Counted from the stretch's first letter, positions 1-5,918 are shown. The stretch is 13,855 bases of DNA from JAUIEH01 sp964483375 (GCA_964483375.1 CAZABJ010000066.1:1-13855), one strand, 5' to 3'. Made by a program: numbers and translations. The notes: generated by a model from the letters alone, not told the origin.

Positions 1-67
1 CCGCGACAACACTATGATGCTCCTCATGGACGCAAAAAAGATGGTCGAGGAGATCGTGAAGGCGGGG
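1..67 (+). repeat. Direct repeat, copy 1 (pntB tail)
   Basis: Bases 1-67 align without gaps to 634-700, with 58 of 67 identical by my count. The differences are at window positions 11, 13, 26-28, 34, 40, 44 and 45. They change three residues (Thr/Ala, Met/Gly, Val/Thr) and leave two codons synonymous. This copy ends in a proper stop; copy 2 does not. The repeat probably continues left of the window, because copy 2 has recognisable pntB sequence back to about 572. Confidence 0.9.
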
Positions 68-70
68 TGA
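1..70 (+). CDS. pntB: 3' end of NAD(P) transhydrogenase subunit beta (partial)
   Basis: Only the last 22 codons and the TGA stop (68-70) are in the window; the gene enters from the left. Read from base 2, they give RDNTMMLLMDAKKMVEEIVK followed by AG. This matches the C-terminus of PntB as I recall it from alphaproteobacteria (a RDNTMMLF-DAKKMVEEIVKAL type ending). PntB is the membrane and NADP(H)-binding subunit of the proton-translocating transhydrogenase, which makes NADPH from NADH at the cost of the proton gradient. The tail forms part of the NADP-binding domain III. The last bases, GGGGTGA, also serve as a plausible ribosome binding site for the next gene, which starts 7 bases on. A diverged second copy of this tail lies at 572-700. 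The assignment rests on a short stretch, but the longer second copy supports it. Confidence 0.8.
   Translation, partial: RDNTMMLLMDAKKMVEEIVKAG
64..70 (+). promoter_or_regulatory. Ribosome binding site overlapping the pntB stop
   Basis: GGGGTGA ends 7 bases before the ATG at 78 and contains the TGA stop of pntB. The downstream gene therefore appears translationally coupled to pntB. The same heptamer plays the same role at the end of the lrp gene on the other strand (1319-1313). Confidence 0.55.
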
Positions 71-77
71 GCGTTCG

Positions 78-314
78 ATGCCGACGGTACTAAGATGGAA
101 CGGACACCGCTTTTACTTTTTCAGCAATGAGAGTGATGAGCCGCCCCACATCCATGTCGACAAGGGCGGCGCGACGGCGAAGATTTGGCTGCGCCCGGTC
201 CGCGTGGCGCGTAGTATCGGTTACGCAGCACACGAATTGACAGCATTGACAAGGAAAGTTGAAGCTGAGCGAGAGGCGTTCGAGAAGGCTTGGCATGACT
301 ATTTCGGCGATTGA
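78..314 (+). CDS. DUF4160 protein, module 1
   Basis: A 78-residue protein of the DUF4160 family. It shows the family's MPTVLR start, a G-H-RFYFFSNESDEPPHIHV block at residues 9-27 with the PPHxH signature, and a C-terminal helix ending in a W-x-x-Y-F motif. No signal peptide or membrane segment is visible, so it is probably cytoplasmic. DUF4160 genes are typically followed by DUF2442 genes, as here, with a 20-base overlap. The pairing resembles a type II toxin-antitoxin module, but I know of no established biochemical function. The ATG at 78 is chosen because MPT is the conserved family start and GGGGTGA lies 7 bases upstream. It is likely co-transcribed with pntB. Confidence 0.85.
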   Translation: MPTVLRWNGHRFYFFSNESDEPPHIHVDKGGATAKIWLRPVRVARSIGYAAHELTALTRKVEAEREAFEKAWHDYFGD

Positions 315-549
315 AATTGATGAGCGCGTCGCCGATGTGCGCGTCACGCAAGACGCTCTAGAGGTTCTGCTGCGTGATGGACGTCGCATTTGTGCGCCGT
401 TGAATTGGTTTCCGCGCCTGCAAAACGCCGACGCCGCCGATCGCGCGGTATGGGAGCTCGCCGCAGCCGGCTATGGCGTCCATTGGCCGCGTCTTGATGA
501 GGATATCGGCGTGGCCGGCCTGCTGCGCGCACGCGGCCCGCGAGACTGA
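295..549 (+). CDS. DUF2442 protein, module 1
   Basis: An 84-residue DUF2442 protein. Family features are the beta-rich N-terminus (VADVRVTQDALEVLLRDGR), the PLNWFPRL block near residues 40-47, and the ending HWPRLDEDIGVAGLL. I start it at ATG 295 because the family N-terminus (ISAIEIDE) begins right there. An in-frame upstream ATG at 259 would add 12 residues without family match. It overlaps the end of the DUF4160 gene by 20 bases in another frame, so the two are probably translated together. As the second gene of the pair it could be an antitoxin or partner; this is inference. After its stop at 549 there are about 20 unassigned bases before the pntB remnant. Confidence 0.83.
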   Translation: MTISAIEIDERVADVRVTQDALEVLLRDGRRICAPLNWFPRLQNADAADRAVWELAAAGYGVHWPRLDEDIGVAGLLRARGPRD

Positions 550-571
550 CCGGATCATCACCGGAGGCGCG

Positions 572-700
572 GTGTTCTTCGTCAAGCGCTCGCTGGGGTC
601 GGGCTATGCCGGCGTCGAAAACCCGCTGTTCTTCCGCGACAACGCCATGATGCTCCTCGGCGACGCCAAAAAAATGACCGAGGAGATCGTGAAGGCGGGG
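572..700 (+). pseudogene. pntB: Second, truncated copy of the pntB 3' end
   Basis: In the frame starting at 572 the sequence reads VFFVKRSLGSGYAGVENPLF, then FRDNAMMLLGDAKKMTEEIV and KAG. This is the C-terminal 43 residues of PntB (compare E. coli IKRSMNTGYAGVQNPLFF from memory). There is no PntB sequence 5' of about 570, no start of its own, and no stop where PntB should end: GGGG is followed by CAG, and the frame runs to TAG at 746-748. It is a gene fragment, not a functional subunit. It keeps family-consensus residues where the intact copy deviates (Gly for Met at the G-D-A-K-K motif), so it probably derives from a once-functional but different pntB. Confidence 0.82.
634..700 (+). repeat. 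Direct repeat, copy 2 (inside the pntB remnant)
   Basis: Partner of bases 1-67 at 58/67 identity, 633 bases downstream in the same orientation. The two copies bracket the DUF4160-DUF2442 pair at 78-549. Confidence 0.9.
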
Positions 701-771
701 CAGGGGGTAGAGGGCCTCAGACATCGGACTGACAAAGGCGCGTCGTAGCCGACGAAGTGGCCGAGATCGCC

Positions 772-1047
772 TTATTGCGCCGCATCTCCGGCGTGTCGCA
801 GCGCGCCCGCCGCTGCGAGCTCGTCATAGAGGGCTTCAGGACTAACGTCCCAGCCGTTCGGCCAGGTCGGCGCGCCCATTTCGAGGAAAGCGCGGGCCAT
901 ATAGGCGGGGTCTTTGAGCGGCTCAGCCATTGGACCCTTGCGATCCGTCACCCGCGAATAGTCCCATTCGCCGGCGAGGCCGTTGTTGAAGACCACCCAG
1001 AAGCGCCAGCCTGCAATATGGCGTAGTTCTCGGACCAGAACCGTCAT
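772..1047 (-). CDS. DUF2442 protein, module 2
   Basis: A 91-residue protein of a second DUF2442 subtype. It shows GWRFWVVFNNGLAGEWDYS near residues 13-31, then P-L-K-D-P, and the diagnostic WPNGWDVSPEALYDEL near residues 62-77. Its ATG (1047-1045) overlaps the TGA of the preceding DUF4160 gene by one base (TGATG), the usual sign of translational coupling. It is clearly different from the DUF2442 protein at 295-549, so the two modules are not a recent duplication. It is the last gene of an lrp-DUF4160-DUF2442 operon. The stop lies 71 bases from the pntB remnant, and I see no strong terminator hairpin between them. Function unknown. Confidence 0.83.
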   Translation of the reverse strand: MTVLVRELRHIAGWRFWVVFNNGLAGEWDYSRVTDRKGPMAEPLKDPAYMARAFLEMGAPTWPNGWDVSPEALYDELAAAGALRHAGDAAQ

Positions 1048-1307
1048 CAGCTTAAGCCCTCGATCCGTTCCATTGCTTCGCCGCGCTCCATCCGCGCCCA
1101 GTTCTCCGCCAACGCCTCATGGCGCAATGCGATCCACTCTTGTACCAGTTTCTTGGCCGTCTTCGGCAGTTCGCCGCTGAGGAGGGCGCCGGTCTTGATG
1201 TCGAAGCGCGCCGAAAACTCATTGTAGTAGGCGTGAACGTGCGGCGGCGGATGGTCTTCATAGAACATCCGAATGGCGATCCCGTAGAAGAGCGAAATCG
1301 TCGGCAT
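1047..1307 (-). CDS. DUF4160 protein, module 2
   Basis: An 86-residue DUF4160 protein of the MPTISLFYGI subtype, with the E-D-H-PPPHVHAYY block at residues 17-28. It shares MPT and the PPH-x-H signature with module 1 but little else; it has a longer C-terminus (ERGEAMERIEGLS) and no W-x-x-Y-F ending. The frame continues upstream without a stop, but the start at 1307 is chosen because MPT is the family start and GGGGTGA (1319-1313) lies 5 bases before it. That GGGGTGA contains the lrp stop, so this gene is tightly coupled to lrp (5 bases between stop and start). Its partner DUF2442 gene overlaps its stop. No membrane segment is seen. Function unknown; a toxin-antitoxin-like role is only a hypothesis. 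Confidence 0.85.
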   Translation of the reverse strand: MPTISLFYGIAIRMFYEDHPPPHVHAYYNEFSARFDIKTGALLSGELPKTAKKLVQEWIALRHEALAENWARMERGEAMERIEGLS

Positions 1308-1312
1308 GCCCC

Positions 1313-1780
1313 TCACCCCCGAACCGGCAATGCACGCCCTTCCTCGATCGCTTCCATGACGAAGTAGGACGACACCGAGTCTAGCTCCACGTCGGCGATG
1401 AGGCGTTTGTAGACGGTGTCGTAATCGGCCATGTCGCGGGCGGCGATTTTGATGAGGTAGTCTTGGTCCCCGGCGATGCGGAAAAAGTCGATGACCTCGG
1501 GGATGCGCGAGACATGCTCGCGAAACGCCTGCAGCCAATCCGCCGAATGGTGCCGCGTGCGCACCATCACAAACGCGAGCAGTCCGAGCGACACCTTCGC
1601 CCGGTCCAACCGCACGCCCGCGCCGGTGATGACCCCGTCGCGCTCCAAAGCCTGCAGTCGCCGCCAACACGCGCTTTGCGACAGGTTCACCCGCTCGGCG
1701 AGTTCGCGTTGCGAGAGCCGGGCGTCGGCCTGCAAGGCGCGCAGGATGGCGGCGTCAATATGATCGAGGGACCGGTTCAT
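1313..1780 (-). CDS. Lrp/AsnC family regulator, DecR-like
   Basis: A 155-residue protein of normal Lrp/AsnC length. An N-terminal winged helix-turn-helix (residues 6-52, with SQRELAERVNLSQSACWRRL) is followed by a RAM ligand-binding domain (about 65-145, with the G-D-Q-D-Y motif at 104-108). The RTRHHSADWLQAF stretch (74-86) and RIAGDQDYLIKI closely resemble E. coli DecR/YbaO, which senses cysteine and activates cysteine detoxification, as I remember that sequence. The neighbours (class V PLP enzyme, cystathionine enzymes) fit a cysteine-responsive role. ATG 1780 is preferred: it gives the family N-terminus, while the in-frame ATG at 1837 adds 19 unmatched residues. No Shine-Dalgarno precedes 1780, so the mRNA may be leaderless. 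It probably autoregulates through the palindrome 3 bases upstream. Confidence 0.9.
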   Translation of the reverse strand: MNRSLDHIDAAILRALQADARLSQRELAERVNLSQSACWRRLQALERDGVITGAGVRLDRAKVSLGLLAFVMVRTRHHSADWLQAFREHVSRIPEVIDFFRIAGDQDYLIKIAARDMADYDTVYKRLIADVELDSVSSYFVMEAIEEGRALPVRG

Positions 1781-1782
1781 CG

Positions 1783-1800
1783 TTCGATCATTTGATCGAA
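1783..1800. promoter_or_regulatory. Perfect palindrome, probable Lrp operator
   Basis: TTCGATCA-TT-TGATCGAA has 8-base arms that match perfectly around a 2-base AT centre. It lies 3 bases upstream of the lrp start codon and about 70 bases upstream of the expected transcription start of the divergent class V enzyme gene. That suits both repression of lrp and activation of the other gene. A further TGATCGA half-site lies at 1761-1767, 32 bases (about three helical turns) from the one at 1793-1799. Binding is inferred, not shown. Confidence 0.6.
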
Positions 1801-1852
1801 ATGCGGCGCGCCGCGCCACCAAAATTCGGTCACCCACGCGCCGGTTGTGCGG

Positions 1853-1858
1853 TATAAT
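1853..1858 (+). promoter_or_regulatory. -10 element for the class V PLP enzyme gene
   Basis: A consensus TATAAT stands out in very GC-rich sequence, 36 bases before the ATG at 1894. A start of transcription near 1865 would leave a leader of about 29 bases containing the ribosome binding site GAAGAGG just before the ATG. No convincing -35 hexamer is seen at the right distance, which is consistent with a promoter that needs an activator. Confidence 0.55.
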
Positions 1859-1893
1859 GATGCCAAATCACACAAACGACCGAAGAGGCGCCC

Positions 1894-3327
1894 ATGCTTG
1901 ACCAATTCGAACGCACATTGAGGGGCGAGGGGTTGGTTGAAGCGCTACGGGCCGGTTTGATCGGCGAGGGGATGACCATTGACGGTCCCTTCGGCCCGCA
2001 AAAGCTCCTCTATGCGGATTACGCCGCCTCCGGCCGTGCGCTGCGCCAGGTCGAGACCTTCGTCGCCGAGCAGGTCTTGCCCTACTACGCCAACTCCCAC
2101 ACCGAAGCCTCCTATTGCGGCGCGGTGATGAACCGGCTGCGCGCTGAGGCTCGCGCTGCGGTCGCTCGGGAAACCGGTGCAGATGAGAACTGCGCGGTGA
2201 TCTTCACCGGCTCAGGGGCCACGGCGGCGGTCAATCGGCTCGTAAAACTGACGGGGCTGTGCGCAACGGTCAGCCAGGGCGGGCGCGCCACGGTGTTTAT
2301 CGGTCCCTACGAGCACCACTCCAACATTCTGCCCTGGCGGGAATGCGGCGCGGATGTGGTCGAAATCCCTGAAGCCGAAACCGGCGGCCCGGACCTAGCG
2401 GCGCTGGAACAGGCCTTGGCCGCGCACGCCGACGGTCGGCTTTTGGTGGGCGCTTTTTCTGCGGCCTCCAACGTCACCGGCGTGGTCACCGACGCCGACG
2501 CCGTCACCCGTTTGTTGAAACGGCATGGTGCGTTGGCGGTTTGGGACTACGCCGCCGCCGGGCCCTATCTGCCCATCGCCATGAACAGTCCTGAGGGCGA
2601 CGCGCCGAAAGACGCGCTGTTCGTCTCGCCGCACAAGTTTCCGGGCGGGCCGGCGTCCTCCGGCGTTTTGGTCGTCCGTCACTGCGCAGCGAAAAGCGAC
2701 AAGCCGACGTGGCCGGGCGGGGGTACGGTGAGTTTCGTCTCTCCCTGGGGCCATGATTACGCAGATACGCTGCATGCGCGGGAGGAGGCCGGCACCCCGA
2801 ACCTCATCGGCGATATCCGCGCCGCGCTCGCCTTTTTGGTGAAAGCGGCCGTGGGCGCGGGGGCGATACATCTCCGGGAAGAGCGCTTTCGCAGCATGGC
2901 TGAGATCGGCTGGGCTGGGCATGAGCGCTTGGAGCTGCTGGGCGTCGAACATCCCCATAGGCTGCCGATTTTCTCTTTCCGCGTGCGGGACGGAGCCGGC
3001 GGCTACCTTCATCACCAGCTGATCACCCGGCAACTGTCCGACCGCTTCGGCGTGCAAGCGCGCGGCGGCTGCGCCTGCGCGGGCCCCTACGCCCACCGCC
3101 TATTGGGGCTCGACAAAGCCGCCTCGGACGACCTCCGTCGCCGCATCCAGGCGGGCGAGGAGTTGGAGAAGCCCGGCTGGACGCGGGTGAACTTCAGCTA
3201 CCTCATGACCGACGCGGACGCCCGGCGCGTCATCGACGCCGTCGCCCAGGTGGCGCAGGACGCAGGCGCGTATGCTGATCGCTACGCCTGCTGCCCGCGC
3301 ACCGCGCGTTTTGAGGCGGCGGCCTAG
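1894..3327 (+). CDS. Class V aminotransferase-fold PLP enzyme, cysteine desulfurase-like
   Basis: A 477-residue fold-type I PLP enzyme of the aminotransferase class V (NifS/SufS-like) superfamily. Visible motifs are YANSHTEASYCGAVMNRLR (65-83), TGSGATAA for PLP phosphate (105-112), YEHHSNILPW (139-148), the cofactor aspartate D218 in VWDYAAAGPY, and the Schiff-base lysine K248 in SPHKFPGGPASSG. RGGCACAGP (390-398) aligns with the R-x-G-x-x-C-A-x-P catalytic-cysteine motif of group II cysteine desulfurases, placing C395 at the persulfide position. The C-terminus adds two more cysteines (YACCPRT). It likely acts on cysteine or a related amino acid in the cytoplasm; the exact substrate cannot be read. 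Divergent from the DecR-like lrp gene, it is a good candidate for its target. GAAGAGG precedes the ATG. Its stop shares CTAG with the convergent gene. Confidence 0.85.
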   Translation: MLDQFERTLRGEGLVEALRAGLIGEGMTIDGPFGPQKLLYADYAASGRALRQVETFVAEQVLPYYANSHTEASYCGAVMNRLRAEARAAVARETGADENCAVIFTGSGATAAVNRLVKLTGLCATVSQGGRATVFIGPYEHHSNILPWRECGADVVEIPEAETGGPDLAALEQALAAHADGRLLVGAFSAASNVTGVVTDADAVTRLLKRHGALAVWDYAAAGPYLPIAMNSPEGDAPKDALFVSPHKFPGGPASSGVLVVRHCAAKSDKPTWPGGGTVSFVSPWGHDYADTLHAREEAGTPNLIGDIRAALAFLVKAAVGAGAIHLREERFRSMAEIGWAGHERLELLGVEHPHRLPIFSFRVRDGAGGYLHHQLITRQLSDRFGVQARGGCACAGPYAHRLLGLDKAASDDLRRRIQAGEELEKPGWTRVNFSYLMTDADARRVIDAVAQVAQDAGAYADRYACCPRTARFEAAA

Positions 3328-4505
3328 GCGCTGACCGTTCCCGCCGACACCGCAGCCAACGCGCGCTCCAGGTCAGCCAGCTGATCCTCAACGTCCTCGA
3401 CCCCCACCGACAGGCGCACCAAGCCGTCGTCGATGCCGAGTTGCGCGCGGATCTCCGGCTCGATTGAGGAATGGGTCATGATGGCGGGGTGCTCGACCAG
3501 GCTTTCCACCCCGCCGAGGGACTCCGCCAAGGAGAACACCGACAGGTTCTCCAAGAACGTCCGGGCTGCGGGAAGGCCGCCCCGAAGCGTCGCGGTGATC
3601 ATGCCGCCGAACCCGCCGTTCATTTGCTTCGCCGCCACTGCATGACCGGGATGGTCGGCGCGGCCGGGATAGATGACACGGTCGACTGTGCGGTGGTCGG
3701 CGAGGAAATCGGCGATGCGCGCGGCGTTGTCGCAGTGGCGCGCCATGCGCAGATGCAGCGTCTTGGTCGACCGGAGCAGCAAGAAGCACTCAAAGGGCGA
3801 GGGCACCGCGCCCACGGCGTTTTGGACGAAACGCAAACGGTTTGCGAGCTCGTCGTCATTCACCAAAAGCGCGCCGCCGACCAAGTCGGAATGACCGCCG
3901 ATATACTTCGTACACGAATGGCTGACGATATCCGCGCCCAGCGCCAACGGACGCTGCAGGGCGGGCGTGGCGAAGGTGTTGTCCACCACGAATACGGCGT
4001 TAACGGCTTTGGCGCGCGCCGCGACCGCGGCGATGTCGACGATCTTCAGAAGCGGATTTGAGGGCGTTTCGGTCCAGACCATTTTGGTGGCCGGGGTGAC
4101 CGCGGCGTCGACCGCGGCGGGGTCGGTCATGTCCACCCGGGTGTAGGTGACGCCGAATTGCTGGAACACCTTGTCAAAGGCGCGGAACGTGCCGCCATAA
4201 ACGTCGTCGCTTAGGACCACATGATCGCCGCTTGAAAGCAGATGCACGCAGGCCGCCAGCGAGGCGAGGCCGGAAGCGAAAGCGAGACCGTGCTTGGCGT
4301 CTTCAAGCGCGGCGAGATTGCGTTCGAGCGCTTTGCGCGTGGGATTGGCGGACCGGGAATAGTCGTAGTCCTCGACGAACTCGCCCGGCGTGGGCTGCAC
4401 ATAGGTCGAGGTTTGGTAGATCGGGGTCATGATCGCGCCTGTGGCGGGATCGGGTTTTTGGCCCGCGTGAACGCAGCGGGTCGCGAACTTCTTATCGTCG
4501 TGCAT
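3324..4505 (-). CDS. Cystathionine gamma-lyase / gamma-synthase family enzyme
   Basis: A 393-residue member of the Cys/Met metabolism PLP family, of usual length. It shows TRCVHAG (9-15), PIYQTSTY (28-35), the phosphate-binding tyrosine and arginine in DYDYSRSANPTR (46-57), ASGLAS (77-82), the cofactor aspartate in VVDNTFATP (173-181), the PLP lysine K200 in SHSCTKYIGGHSD, and SLAESLGGVESLVEHPAIMT (325-344). It cleaves or forms cystathionine. Directly behind cystathionine beta-synthase (30 bases between stop and start), gamma-lyase activity is the likelier role: cystathionine to cysteine, 2-oxobutyrate and ammonia, the second step of reverse transsulfuration. Gamma-synthase or homocysteine/methionine lyase activity cannot be excluded by sequence reading. 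The stop codon overlaps that of the convergent gene. Confidence 0.88.
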   Translation of the reverse strand: MHDDKKFATRCVHAGQKPDPATGAIMTPIYQTSTYVQPTPGEFVEDYDYSRSANPTRKALERNLAALEDAKHGLAFASGLASLAACVHLLSSGDHVVLSDDVYGGTFRAFDKVFQQFGVTYTRVDMTDPAAVDAAVTPATKMVWTETPSNPLLKIVDIAAVAARAKAVNAVFVVDNTFATPALQRPLALGADIVSHSCTKYIGGHSDLVGGALLVNDDELANRLRFVQNAVGAVPSPFECFLLLRSTKTLHLRMARHCDNAARIADFLADHRTVDRVIYPGRADHPGHAVAAKQMNGGFGGMITATLRGGLPAARTFLENLSVFSLAESLGGVESLVEHPAIMTHSSIEPEIRAQLGIDDGLVRLSVGVEDVEDQLADLERALAAVSAGTVSA

Positions 4506-4535
4506 CAGAGTCTCATTGGTCAGTGCGGGAGCGTG

Positions 4536-5918
4536 TCAGGCGTCGACGGGCGCGGAGCGCTTCGCCAGGAAATCGATGAGGTCGATGCGTGAGATCACGC
4601 CGCAAACCTCATTGCCGTCGATGACGACGCCGACATGGTCGGTCTCAAAGATGTGGAAGAGCTCCTCAAGCCGCGCCTTGGGGTAAATCAACCCAGCGAT
4701 CGGCGAGGCGACGTCGCGAGCGGGGGCTTCCAGCGCCGCCTCTCCGGAACTCACGGCGCGCAGAATATCGCTCTCATGCACGATGGTGCCGATCTTGCCG
4801 CCGTCGAACAGCGGCACTTGCGAAACGCCGTGCGACTTCATCAACGCGATGATGTGAGACAGGGGCGCATCAGACGCCGCGGTCACCGGATTGCGGTCAC
4901 GCCCGGCCAGCAAATCCTCGACAAGCCCCAATTCGGGCCCGGAGCGGAGATAGCCGTGCTCCTCCATCCAGGCGTCTGAGAGATATTTGGAAATGTAGCG
5001 GGTGGCGCTGTCGCACAAGATCACGATGACCTTCTGCTCCGGCGACATTTGCGCGGCGAGTTCGACCGCCACATGCACCGTCGAGCCTGAGGAGCCGCCG
5101 CAGAACAGCCCTTCCTCGCGCACCAGGCGGCGCGCCATGTCGAAAGACTGCTTGTCGTTGACCTGATACATCTCATCAACGACGGAGAAGTCCATGGCTT
5201 CGCACTTGATGTCCTCGCCGATTCCTTCGACTTGGTAGACATAAGCCGTGGGCAGCGTTCCGGTCTTGAAGAGGTGGTAATGCACCGAGCCTAAGGGATC
5301 GACGCCGACAATGCGGACCTGCGGCGCGTGTTCTTTGAAATAGCGCCCCACGCCCGACACCGTGCCGCCGGTGCCTGTGCCGGCGACAAAGACGTCGAAC
5401 TTGCCGCCGTCGGTGTCCTCGAACAGTTCTCTGCCGGTCGAATGGTAATGAGCGTCGATGTTCCAGGGCGAGTGGTACTGGTCGACGTAAAAGGCGTTGT
5501 CGGTCTCCGCTGCGATGCGCTTGGCGACATTGACGTAGTGGTCCGGGGAATCACCGGGCACGTCAGTCGGCGTGATGATGACTTCCGCACCGAAAGCCCG
5601 AAGCATGTTGCGTTTTTCTTCGCTCATCTTATCGGGCATGGTGAAGACGCATTTATAGCCTTTAACCGCGGCGGCCATCGCCAATCCCTGACCGGTGTTG
5701 CCTGAGGTGTTCTCGACGATCGTGCCGCCAGGCTTTAGCTTCCCGGCCTTTTCGGCTTGCTCGATGATGTAAGCGGCGATCCGATCCTTCACCGAGCCGG
5801 TGGGGTTCATGAATTCGCATTTGCCATAGACTTGCGCACCGCCTTGTGCGGCGACTTTGTTCAGCCGGACCAGCGGCGTGCGGCCGATCGCATGCAAAAT
5901 CGTGTCGTAATGCGCCAT
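4536..5918 (-). CDS. cbs: Cystathionine beta-synthase
   Basis: A 460-residue fold-type II PLP enzyme. The catalytic core (about 1-330) has the PLP lysine K44 in PTGSVKDR, the substrate loop TSGNTG (71-76), the phosphate-binding GTGTGGT (180-186), GGSSGST (274-280), and S304 in LCDSATRYISKYLSDAWM. The long core and its EKRNMLRAFGAEVI and YHSTGRELFED features favour CBS over O-acetylserine sulfhydrylase. A C-terminal pair of CBS domains (about 340-452, ending GVISRIDLIDFLAKR) is a likely regulatory Bateman module. There is no N-terminal heme domain, as usual in bacteria. It condenses serine and homocysteine to cystathionine. It is first in a two-gene operon with the cystathionine gamma-lyase-like gene. 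No strong ribosome binding site precedes the ATG at 5918, which is nevertheless the conserved start. Confidence 0.9.
   Translation of the reverse strand: MAHYDTILHAIGRTPLVRLNKVAAQGGAQVYGKCEFMNPTGSVKDRIAAYIIEQAEKAGKLKPGGTIVENTSGNTGQGLAMAAAVKGYKCVFTMPDKMSEEKRNMLRAFGAEVIITPTDVPGDSPDHYVNVAKRIAAETDNAFYVDQYHSPWNIDAHYHSTGRELFEDTDGGKFDVFVAGTGTGGTVSGVGRYFKEHAPQVRIVGVDPLGSVHYHLFKTGTLPTAYVYQVEGIGEDIKCEAMDFSVVDEMYQVNDKQSFDMARRLVREEGLFCGGSSGSTVHVAVELAAQMSPEQKVIVILCDSATRYISKYLSDAWMEEHGYLRSGPELGLVEDLLAGRDRNPVTAASDAPLSHIIALMKSHGVSQVPLFDGGKIGTIVHESDILRAVSSGEAALEAPARDVASPIAGLIYPKARLEELFHIFETDHVGVVIDGNEVCGVISRIDLIDFLAKRSAPVDA

Noticed and set aside
473..748. A 91-codon open frame joining the end of the DUF2442 gene to the pntB tail
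   Set aside because: Its first 30 codons are an out-of-frame reading of DUF2442 and it has no ribosome binding site. Only the pntB-like portion is meaningful, and it is annotated as a pseudogene fragment.
701..771. Possible terminator between the two convergent modules
   Set aside because: Only a 4-base stem (GTCG/CGAC) is visible, without a T-run on either strand, so a terminator call is not supported.
1047..1670. Longer 207-codon version of the DUF4160 gene of module 2
   Set aside because: The upstream part is an out-of-frame shadow of lrp. Family similarity starts exactly at the MPT methionine at 1307.
1803..1814. 12-base palindrome GCGGCGCGCCGC between lrp and the class V enzyme gene
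   Set aside because: It is made only of G and C in a GC-rich genome, and such symmetry is frequent by chance. It is not followed by a T-run and is not at a gene end.
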